Source: Sporothrix humicola (taxonomy: Eukaryota; Ascomycota; Sordariomycetes; Ophiostomatales; Ophiostomataceae). Taken from it: a stretch of 64,000 nucleotides of DNA. Every line of letters begins with the position of its first letter. Position 1 is the first letter of the stretch. Location: assembly GCA_021396245.1 (NCBI GenBank), contig WNYE01000126.1:19103-83102 (forward strand). The letters run 5' to 3'. A model generated the notes under the pieces. It was not told the origin of the DNA and searched no databases. It saw only the letters and a list, made by a program, of their open reading frames with translations. Below are positions 1 through 8,759 of this stretch, in pieces. The translations under genes and the position numbers were made by a program.

Positions 1-276
1 ATCATTGCGGCTGCGAAGTAGGGCGACGGCGCGCAGGAGGATGCGGGAGCGCTCGATTGGTGGTGTTGTGGACCAGCTGGGGAAAGCGGCCTTTGCACTG
101 GCGACGGCGGCGTCGATGGCGGCAGGAGAAGAAGTGTGGATGCGGGCGACGGGCTTGTTTGTGCCGGGGTAGATGGATGTGAAGGAGGATGAAGAAGACG
201 ACGACGAAGAAGATGACGACGGCTGTGGCTTGCCGCCGTAAAAGGTGTACCGGTCTGGCTCTTGTGGTTGAGACAT
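1..276 (-). CDS. Betaine-aldehyde-dehydrogenase-type aldehyde dehydrogenase, N-terminal 92 residues (partial)
   Basis: The reverse strand encodes an uninterrupted 92-residue start of an NAD(P)-dependent aldehyde dehydrogenase and runs off the left edge. After a serine tract (residues 20-31) come the family's N-terminal landmarks: a FTSIYPGTNKPVARIH stretch (the usual 'NPAT-GE-A' segment), AAIDAAVASAKAAFPQW, and TPPIERSRILLRAVALL. The catalytic Cys and Glu lie outside the window. The start ATG at 276 is the first in frame. The gene is divergent from a choline oxidase, so the expected role is oxidising betaine aldehyde to glycine betaine in the second step of betaine synthesis. The family call is firm; the substrate is inferred from context. 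Confidence 0.85.
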   Translation of the reverse strand, partial: MSQPQEPDRYTFYGGKPQPSSSSSSSSSSSSFTSIYPGTNKPVARIHTSSPAAIDAAVASAKAAFPSWSTTPPIERSRILLRAVALLRSRND

Positions 277-2176
277 TGCGAGGTCCTTGGGCGGAGGTGT
301 GTATGCCCTTTGTGGTTTCTGTAGTGTTGGACGAAATCGAAGATGGGTTGTCGTAGAAAATCTCCTGAAACAAGAACGCGTGGTCGATGCAGTATCACGA
401 GCGTCGGAATAGAGAGCTGCTAAAGGAAAAGAGCGTGAAGGGTGAAAGACGGCGTTCAGCCTGTGGAGTTTGCCGAAAGCAAGATGCCAAGTGCTGCAGG
501 ACGAAAGCTTGCAGAAAGGGGACCAAACTGTCATTCTTCAGATTACGCAGCGTGAGTAAAAATGTTTTAGAGACAGACTACTGGAAAGGATAAAAAGATC
601 AAGGGTCCTTTCTCGGAGGTCGCAGAAATTGCCCTCGATGGGAAGAAAGTTGTTAAGCAACAGCGAACAGGGCAAACACTGTGTGAATGTACATCCCAAT
701 ACGAGACCTGGAGACGTGGTGCATAACGCCGTCATGGGCGCTCGAGTACTGTGTAATACAGCGGTACAGGCGTTACGTAAGGCCCGTTGGAGAGCGGAGG
801 AGAACAAAAAAAGTAAAAAATACAGTGAGGGGCAATACCGAATGGCGCAAGCGCACAGTGACGTCACAAGGCGCTAGCGGGCAAAAAAGTCTGAAGATTT
901 TGTGTGGGTTTCGAAGGTTTTCAGAAGGCTTGAGTGTCGACTTGCACTGGAAAAGGCTAAAAAAAACGACGCTGGGCGTGGCCCGGCGGGGCAGTATGCA
1001 CTCCACTTACAGAAGGATTCCCTCGGTGCTCCACAACTGGAGTGTAACGAGACAATCGGCCGCAAAACTGCCTGCCAAAAACCGCCAAATGCATGCTGAC
1101 CTCGAGACGACGGCGTTTCGACTTTTTGCTGAAAGCCAAGCGAACGGCAAATGGACAAGGAGTAAAAGAGCAGGGGTTGTCAAGGAACGGAGATTTCCAG
1201 AATGGTAGGCAGATTCAAGATTTCTTTTCTTTTCCTTTTCTCCTCTGCCCCTTGATCGTGTCCACACGGTTGGAGATACTGTCTTTGGACAAGCTCAAGT
1301 CTGGTCTGCATCCTTCATGTTTAGTTCAAAGTCAAGTGCGAGTCAAGTGGTGCCATGAAAAGCTTGAACGAGACGAGCCAAGACCACGAACCAGGGAAAA
1401 TGATAATTGTAAACACTACTACTGGGCGTTGCTCCTGGGCGGGGATGTCTTTGCCGATACGAAGCGGTCGAAGCGGTGGAGAGAAAAGGGGAGACGAGAG
1501 GAGACGATGCAAGCGGGGGTGGGTTCGGTGTAATAGCGGCGAGCAGTACGTCGTAGGATGTTTGTTTCTTTTTGTGTGTGTGTGTCGCGTGTTGGCGGCC
1601 GAGTTTTTGATTTTCTCCATAGGTGTGTGATTGGCACTGTGTAGCTTTTGTAAATGTGCACTCGTGGTGCGGAAATGTGTAAGTGCATTTGCGTGTCTTT
1701 GCGTGTACATCTGTTAGCTTGCCGGTGGAAGAATGTTTCTTTGTTAGTGGTGAGATCGGCGAACAAGGGTCTTTTCCCGTCTTTTTGGTTCTTCTTGGTG
1801 TCTTTCTTTTTTTCCTTCTGATTTTTGTTCTTCCATCTAACTTTTGATTTTGTGTCTTTTGGTTTTGGCGCTTTTGCTTCCGTTTTCCCCATTTCCCCCT
1901 TCATTTTGTTGTTTTCCTTTATCTCATCACCACTCTTTCTCTTGTCTTTCGCTTCGTCTTTCCTTCAGCAGGACTGCGTCTGTCGTTCCTACAAGCTTCC
2001 ATCTGATATTATTGGCCTGCCAACCCCCACGCCCGTTTCCCGTGCCGCTTCCCGTTCCGTCCGGACCCTGAACTGACGTGATCCGAACCCCTCCTCGGCC
2101 GTCTTTTATTATCACGATATAATACGGCGATTCACCAACATTAATTATTGGTCTTTCCTCATCACCAGCGACCACC
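277..2176. promoter_or_regulatory. Shared divergent promoter of the aldehyde dehydrogenase and choline oxidase genes
   Basis: This 1.9-kb interval separates two divergent start codons. ORFs in it are short, overlap on both strands and show no family motif. It holds a perfect CRE palindrome TGACGTCA at 859-866 and a long pyrimidine-rich tract (about 1770-1970) typical of fungal leaders just upstream of the choline oxidase start. A shared promoter would let both steps of choline oxidation be induced together; that is inference from layout. Confidence 0.6.
859..866. promoter_or_regulatory. CRE/ATF-type palindrome TGACGTCA
   Basis: A perfect 8-bp palindrome of the bZIP CREB/ATF class, which in fungi is bound by stress-responsive Atf1/AtfA-type factors. 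It lies about 580 bp from the aldehyde dehydrogenase start and 1.3 kb from the choline oxidase start. Function is inferred from the motif and position only. Confidence 0.4.
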
Positions 2177-3829
2177 ATGACGACCACTTACCTTCCTCCG
2201 TCGCAGGTTGACGCCTTCGACTATGTCCTCGTCGGCGGTGGCACAGCTGGTTGCGTTATCGCGTCGCGCCTCGCTGCCGCTCTGCCCCAAAAGAAGATTC
2301 TGCTGATCGAGGCCGGCCCCAGCGACTTTATGGACAACCGGGTGCTCGATCTGCGCCAGTGGCTCTCTTTGCTCGGCGGCGAGCTCGACTATGATTACGG
2401 CACCACAGAGCAGCCCATGGGCAACTCGCACATCCGCCACTCGCGCGCCAAAGTGCTTGGTGGCTGCTCATCCCACAACACCCTGATTTCGTTCCGTCCG
2501 TTTGAGTTTGACCTGAAGGTCTGGCAGTCCATGGGCGCCAAGGGCTGGACATTCCCCGTCTTTATGCGTGCCCTTGACAAGCTGCGCAACACCGTGCAGG
2601 TCGTCCACGCCAACCACCAGAACCAGCTGTGCAAAGACTGGGTCGAGTCGTGCAGCACGGCCCTCGACATCCCCATCATCAACGATTTCAACCGCGAGAT
2701 TAAGGGCACCGGTGCCCTGCGCCAAGGTGTCGGCTTTTTCTCGGTCAGCTACAACCCCGACAACGGCTTCCGCTCGAGCGCATCGGTTGCCTACATCCAC
2801 CCGATCCTGCGTGGCGAGGAGTCGCGGCCAAACCTGACCATCCTCACTGAGGCCTGGGTCTCCAAGATCAACGTTTCGGGCGACGAGGTTCTGGGTGTGG
2901 ACGTCAAGCTCAAGGACGGCTCTCTGCGGACTTTGCGCTCGCGTGTTGAGACCATTCTGTGCGCTGGCGCCGTCGACACTCCTCGTCTGATGCTGCTGTC
3001 TGGTCTGGGTCCCCGCGAACAGCTCGCCCCTTTGGGTATCCCTGTTGTTAAGGATATCCAGGGTGTCGGCAAGAACCTTGGCGACCACCCCGAGACCATT
3101 ATCATTTTCGAGCTCAACAGACCCGTTCCGCCAAATCAGACCACCATGGACTCGGACGCCGGCATTTTCCTGCGCCGTGAGCCGCCCAACGCCGACAAGG
3201 GCCGCAAGAGTGCCGCCAACCCGGCTGGTATTCCGGATGGCGACATCGCCGACGTCATGATGCACTGCTACCAGATCCCCTTCACGCTCAACACCGAGCG
3301 CTTGGGTTACGAAGTGCCCAAGTCGGGTTATGCTTTCTGCATGACGCCCAATATTCCCCGTCCCCGTTCTCGCGGTACTCTGTATCTAACCAGCGCCGAC
3401 CCCAACGTCAAGCCTGCCCTTGATTTCGGCTACTTCACCGACAAGGACGGCTACGATGCCGCCACCTTTGTCCACGGCATCCGCGCCGCCCGTAAGATCG
3501 CCGAGCAGGCACCCTTCAAGGACTGGATCGTGCGCGAGATCGCCCCGGGCCCCCAGGTCCAGACCGACGAGGCCATTAGCGAGTACGCCCGCCGCGCCGC
3601 CCACACTGTGTATCACCCAGTAGGCACCACGCGCATGGGCGACGATGCTCTGGCTGTCGTTGACGAGCGCCTGCGTGTGCGCGGGCTGCGGCGCCTGCGT
3701 ATTGCCGATGCGGGCATCTTCCCGACTATCCCCACCATCAACCCGATGCTGACGGTGCTGGGTGTCGGCGAACTGTGCGCCGAGATGATTATCGACGAGG
3801 CCAACGGCCGGACTGAGGCGAGATTGTAA
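2177..3829 (+). CDS. Choline oxidase (GMC flavoenzyme)
   Basis: A 550-residue intronless GMC oxidoreductase. The FAD dinucleotide fold is at 15-25 (VLVGGGTAG). Residue-by-residue landmarks match bacterial choline oxidase rather than generic GMC alcohol oxidases: GGCSSHN at 96-101 puts His100 where that enzyme bonds FAD covalently (His99); GDHPE at 302-306 supplies the substrate-binding Glu306; His363 is in MMHC; TVYHPVGT gives catalytic His480; TINP gives Asn522. Length is also right (546 in Arthrobacter). It should oxidise choline to betaine aldehyde and on to glycine betaine, releasing H2O2. The start ATG sits in a good ACCACCATGA context. The divergent aldehyde dehydrogenase and the downstream regulator support a betaine cluster; similar choline oxidase/betaine aldehyde dehydrogenase pairs are known in Aspergillus. 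Confidence 0.9.
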   Translation: MTTTYLPPSQVDAFDYVLVGGGTAGCVIASRLAAALPQKKILLIEAGPSDFMDNRVLDLRQWLSLLGGELDYDYGTTEQPMGNSHIRHSRAKVLGGCSSHNTLISFRPFEFDLKVWQSMGAKGWTFPVFMRALDKLRNTVQVVHANHQNQLCKDWVESCSTALDIPIINDFNREIKGTGALRQGVGFFSVSYNPDNGFRSSASVAYIHPILRGEESRPNLTILTEAWVSKINVSGDEVLGVDVKLKDGSLRTLRSRVETILCAGAVDTPRLMLLSGLGPREQLAPLGIPVVKDIQGVGKNLGDHPETIIIFELNRPVPPNQTTMDSDAGIFLRREPPNADKGRKSAANPAGIPDGDIADVMMHCYQIPFTLNTERLGYEVPKSGYAFCMTPNIPRPRSRGTLYLTSADPNVKPALDFGYFTDKDGYDAATFVHGIRAARKIAEQAPFKDWIVREIAPGPQVQTDEAISEYARRAAHTVYHPVGTTRMGDDALAVVDERLRVRGLRRLRIADAGIFPTIPTINPMLTVLGVGELCAEMIIDEANGRTEARL

Positions 3830-4189
3830 GGAGGGCTTTAGATTGGATAAAAGTGATTTTTGGATCCGATGACAGTGGACGAACATACCAAAAAAATGCG
3901 TGCAACCTCACTTGTTTTTGATTGCTAGCAATTGAGCGAATGACAGCCACAAAGGCAATTTTGTCGTAAAAATGTATTTAATAAATAATAAAAGTTACCG
4001 AGCAATTATTTCAAGCCTCCTTTTCTCAAATTGTCTTGTGGTCGCACGTGATGTCCTTGATCGCGACTTCCGTTTCGGTGATTTCGATGTCGGCGCGTTA
4101 TTACCCTTTAAGTCCGGCTCACCGTTGACAACACTAAAACGCGTTTACACCGCGGCACGTTACAGTCGCACCTCGAACAAGACACATAA
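3830..4189. other. Intergenic: choline oxidase 3' end and Zn2Cys6 gene promoter
   Basis: About 360 bp without a gene. It has an AT-rich segment with AATAAA-like stretches near 3975-3992 (probable 3' processing of the choline oxidase transcript) and a CACGTG E-box at 4045-4050, 140 bp upstream of the regulator start. Confidence 0.5.
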
Positions 4190-5642
4190 ATGGCACCCGA
4201 TTTCAATGATCTGACGAGTACATTCGTCTTCGCGGCCGGCCCGCGCACCGATAAGGCCGTCCTGGCCGAGCTGCCCAAGGGTCTGCCGATGGACCCTGCC
4301 CGACAGAGACAGAGCCACCAGAAATCGAAGTTGGGCTGTGATAACTGCAAACGTAGGAGAGTAAAGGTGAGTGTATCTAACCAGTCGACGAAGATATCAT
4401 CTACTAACACGCCAGTGCAATGAGGAAATGCCATGTGCCGGCTGTCGGCGTCGAGGCGAATGGTGTGAGCGGCCGGGCCGGCCGAAGGCACATGAAAAGA
4501 GGCTACAACATGCAGTTACAAAGTCTATGCCATCCATGGCACCGACCGCTTCGTCAACACAAGCGCCAGACGCCGTCGTCAATCTACTGCACCTCAAGCT
4601 GTTGCACCACTTCCAATTACATACATCGTCGACACTCGTGTTTGATGCAGCGGCTTGGGAAACTGCTCTGCAGCTTAGCTTCCAGTTTGAGTTTCTCGCC
4701 AATGCAATACTTTGCGTGGCTGCTCGACACCTGGCCTCATTGTCTGTGCCAAACGATCCAGACGCGGCGTCCTACACCGCCGCCGCCTCTAGTCATCTGT
4801 GCCGCGCACTTGCGGGGTTTCGACAAGAACTGCAGACCAAGGACTTTCACACGGCAACACACCTAGACGCATTTATTGCAACATCCACTCTCTTGCAATT
4901 TGAGCTTTGGTCAAGCACCGAGTTTGTGCCATCGGCCGGCCACGCGCAAATCCGAAAACAGACACTAGACATGGATCGAGACCGTCTCTTTACCTTTAGC
5001 GCCAGCCTCAAACAGGTCTTTCTGAAAAGTGTACCGGAAGCTGTGCGGCAACAACCAGACTCGGTGTTTATGGCAAGCGTCCGGCATAACTCAATTGCTG
5101 CACTGAATGAGAACGCACATATTAGCAGCGAGACAGCAGAGGCATACCAAGCTTTCTTTGCTCGCCGATCGGGCAAAGGTGGTGTTGGTGAGATGAAGAA
5201 GCGTCTCGAAGAGACTTTGCCTCGGTTCATACGGCTGGATGGGTCTTCAAAGACCTCTTTATGGCAACCAAGGCCGGATCCGGTCACCGACAATACTTCA
5301 CTTACAGTTGATGATGGTGGTTACGCAAATGTTGTTGATGGGCTTTGCTTTCTCCTGGCGTTTCTTCCTGAAAACCAGACTTACACGCCGGAAGCCACAG
5401 GGCCTATGCAACTCCCTCCCTCCCTGCTGGCTGACCTGGCACGATGTGTCTTCTCCTTTCCTATTCTGTGCCGCGGCACATTTGTTTCCCTGTTGCATGA
5501 CAATGACCTGGACGCCTTCTTTGTCCTTTATCACTTCTATCGTGCAATTAGGAAAATCCTCCCCGAGAAATCCTGCTGGTGGGCCCATGGACGAGCTACA
5601 ATTATGGAACAGGAGCTCTACGCCTGGTTAGAGGGTACTTGA
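4190..5642 (+). CDS. Zn2Cys6 transcription factor (Upc2-like type)
   Basis: Two exons, 4190-4366 and 4416-5642, give 467 residues. The 49-nt intron (GTGAGT donor, CTAAC branch, CCAG acceptor) falls inside the zinc cluster, and splicing restores it exactly: Cys50, 53, 60, 66, 69 and 76 in the C-x2-C-x6-C-x5-C-x2-C-x6-C pattern with the basic KRRRVK loop. The rest is helical and resembles the fungal activator domain of the UPC2/sterol-uptake regulator type (LLHHFQLHTSSTLVFD, then FLANAILCVAARHLASL). It should be a nuclear DNA-binding regulator. Its place directly behind the choline oxidase makes it a candidate pathway-specific regulator; this is inferred, not shown. The family's small regulators are usually 400-500 residues, so the gene looks complete. 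Confidence 0.88.
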
Positions 5643-5850
5643 TTTGTGCCTTCACGCCTAGTATTACGAACTAGCAAACCAACAACCATTCATACCGAGC
5701 TGCGCCCCACAGGCTGTCGATTTATTCGACGTTACGAGCAAGGATCTACCCGAGAACCTTGTTGCATTTGAGTACGAGGGTCCTCCGGGTGGGGGTGAGG
5801 TTGGCAGTATCATCACCGGCCCCAATGGGGAGACCCCTTGGGACGCGGTG

Positions 5851-7151
5851 ATGGGCGGCCATGGTGAGCTGATCTGGGTCAATCGCGGGTTGCTGAACCT
5901 CACCGACAACAGCCGCAAAAACTTGCAGGACGAAGTGATAACTTACTTGCTGGGCTTCGCGCTCCACCTGATCTGCCCGCATTGGCCGGTGTGGATGCAG
6001 CAGTTTGTCGAGGAAGCCATCCGGCACGTCAACTTCAGGCAGGGCGTTACGACTCAGAAGCTCTACCGTGTTTACATCGCTCCTTACGTTGGAGACAACC
6101 GAAAGATTGGCCTTCCCAGCTACATTGCAGTGCAAGCTCTCCGGTGTGCTTATTTTGGGCAGCTCGGCGCACACATGAAGACCAAGTTTGAGGCCCTTAG
6201 ACTTTATTGGATGCTTGACGCGCACATCGTTATGGACCGCGACGTGCCGGCAGTCTACGACCTGGCAGGTACTCGGTACCAGGTGCAAATGTGGCGGCTC
6301 TCTTGCGCCACATTGACTACCCACGCACGATCCGGTCGAGACCAGCACCCCTCTACATCGAGCTGCCGGACGGGCGGATTCTCTTACGACAAGTGGAGAC
6401 GAATGTTCATACATTCGTCTCTGACGCCTACCACATGGGTCGTAGTCCTGATATTTTCCGCACAGATCGTGACCGGGGCGTGCGCTTTCACCTCGAAAAT
6501 AAGAACAGCTTCCCTGAGATCTTGGCTAAACAGCGTCTCACCGTCAAGGAAACAATCAATAGGGCGAATGCGGCTCGCCAGCAGAAGCTGCCCGTGGCTG
6601 GGCTCATAGAGCCACGCCCTCCTCACTCGGACTACAACGACTTCATCGGGGACATCGACGATGAAGAGGGTGTGGAAGAAGATTCCGAGGTTGAGGAAGC
6701 TGCTGGTCAAGCCCCTGCCGGTCAAGCCCCCGCTGGTCAAGCCGCTGCTGGTCAAGCCCCTGCCGGTCAAGCCCCCGCCGGTCAAGCCCCCGCCGGTCAA
6801 GCCCCTGCTGGCAATGCCGCTGCTGGCGAAGCCGCTGCCGCCGCTGGTGAGGCCGCTGCCGGCCCTGCACAGCCCCACCCACAGCCGGCCGAGCACCAGG
6901 TGCCTGCTGGCGTTGTCGAACTCGAAGAGGATGCCCAAATTTTTGAGCTTCCGGCATTTGTCCCCGATCGCCCCCCCGCCCCCGGGATGGAGGCTCGGCT
7001 TGGCGGGCCAATGCTCGACTACGGGCTCGGTGGAGCAGTTGATCCCGATTTGCCCGAGGGACACGGCGTCGATGCCGATACTGTCAATGACTTATTTGGG
7101 CATTGCGTTGTTCCTCGTTGTGGTGTTCAAGTGCGCACAGTATGTGATTAA
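5851..7151 (+). CDS. Unrecognised protein with GQAPA pentapeptide repeats (model uncertain)
   Basis: I do not recognise this family. Coding-like sequence is open from about 5662 but has no ATG before 5851, so the N-terminus is uncertain or missing. The body changes frame near 6270. A 77-nt intron at 6269-6345 (GTACTC donor, GACCAG acceptor) would join VYDLA to APLYIELPDGRILL and give 407 residues; otherwise the gene is frameshifted. The first half is compact and apparently globular. The second half has an acidic patch (DIDDEEGVEEDSEVEE) and then seven 15-bp units coding GQAPA or GQAAA, with degenerate GNAAA/GEAAA copies. A coding-like acidic C-terminal tail also exists in another frame to 7272 (a possible second intron at 7083-7140). 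It could be a lineage-specific gene or a truncated relic. Confidence 0.4.
6705..6839 (+). repeat. 15-bp tandem minisatellite coding GQAPA
   Basis: Seven consecutive near-identical 15-bp units (consensus GGTCAAGCCCCYGCY) encode GQAPA or GQAAA, followed by two or three degenerate units (GNAAA, GEAAA). All units are a multiple of three, so copy-number change keeps the frame. Third-position changes between units indicate some age rather than a single recent expansion. Confidence 0.8.
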
Positions 7152-7272
7152 CAGTGCCCTGGAAGTGGAACATATGGATGAACAAGACATAGAAGTTGTT
7201 TTGGAGGAGTTAATGAACGACGATGCTTGGCTTGATGCTATGATCGAATGGTACCGTCATATTTTGAACTGA

Positions 7273-8759
7273 TACCTTGACTCGACGTGACTTTTCTTTG
7301 CACTTTGTCTTTTGTGTGTGTTTTTTTCTTGTTTTGTTTTTCAAAATTTCCATCTAATTTCCCACGATGCACATTAGTGGAGGTTTTTTCTTCTTCTTCT
7401 TTTGTGCAAGGTGAGGTACACTGCCTGGAAGAACTAATAGAGGAGCGGACGCATCGTCTACAGGCTACTAGTCGCAACGGACAACGGAAACAAAAAAGAC
7501 AATAAAAAGCGTCAGTGGGAGCAATGGGGCCGCTACAGTTGCGCTTTATTATCTTGAGATTGATTTAGTTTGCTGAGTTTGAATCATTTATTCTTTTTAC
7601 GCGGTCTTTTGATCGCACCCTTCATGAAGTGGCCAAGGGACCATGACAGTTCGGCACGGCGATGTCAGGATAGTTTCTTTTTTCTTTTTTCTTTTTTCAT
7701 CAAATCAAAGATTTCTATACAAAAGTATTTTTGACAACAAAACAGGGTTGTTCCCATTCTTACCTCGGCCTTAATAATAATAATATATAACCAGCCAGCT
7801 TCACCTGGCAAACATAGACAAAGACCGTCAAGTTTCAACTCGCAACCAACTGGGTCGAATATCATGAGATTGACTAACTTTGTAAAGGTTGAAAAATGTA
7901 GTGCTTTCTGGTAATATAAGAAATAAAGTAAAAGGGTTTCAAAGTATTTAACTGCTTTACCCAAACAACCAAATCCTCATCTTGAACTTCAAGTTGAATG
8001 CTACTATGCGATGTTCCGATTTGTAACACACTGGTTGTCGGTGTAGGTAGATTCACACACCAGAACCAGCAACTGTAAAGCATCACCAAAACCTTTTTAC
8101 TTTTCTTATTTGAGAAATAGGCAGTTTTCAGCCACAACTTATTATCGTCGTCACAATGTGGTTGCCAATATTGCCATGTCGTCACACGTGACATAGCGGG
8201 GCGCCCATCTAGGATCCCTGTAGGCACCCGGCCCCAATGGAGGAGAAGCTGGAGCTGAGCTGGTTTGATCAAGTTCCATTCACGCACAAGGCACACTGCT
8301 GCCTTGGCGGCTGGTACATCCACTGCCCCTTCAGGCTTTCAAGCCACCACTCCCACCAAAAGTTAAATAAGTTAATATTAAATAACAAATAGCATAACAC
8401 TTTGAGCCTACAAGGCCTCACAAGGGGCCTGGATTTTTGGTGTATTTAACACTTGTGGCGTTATGCGTTATGCGAGGTGCTGTAAAGGTTGAAGGGATGA
8501 CGGTTTATCGTTAATTTCACAGATGCGGTGGCTCGATCGTACCAACCGCCTTCGGGCTGCCTTGCATTTACTCCGTTTGTTTGGATTTTCAATACGACTC
8601 GTGAACATTGGCAGCTTTTGACAGTGTCTACTCGATAGCGAATCTTGTTATATTTTCTCTCTTTCCCTTTCATCTTTATTCTTTGATCACTCTCCTTCTC
8701 CATTTCCCCTCCTTCTTCACGACATCTAATCTTTTTACCCTGAGCTCCCCTCCTTCACC
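7273..8759. other. Intergenic: no supportable gene; promoter of the F-box gene
   Basis: Nearly 1.5 kb. Short ORFs here lack motifs and are interrupted. A CACGTG E-box within a TCACACGTGA palindrome lies at 8183-8192. The last 120 bp before the F-box gene are strongly pyrimidine-rich, as in other leaders in this window, and end in CACCATGG at the start. Confidence 0.5.

Noticed and set aside
2468..3265. 265-codon reverse-strand ORF within the choline oxidase gene
   Set aside because: It is antisense to a well-supported GMC enzyme, has no family motif, and arises from the GC-rich codon pattern of the sense gene.
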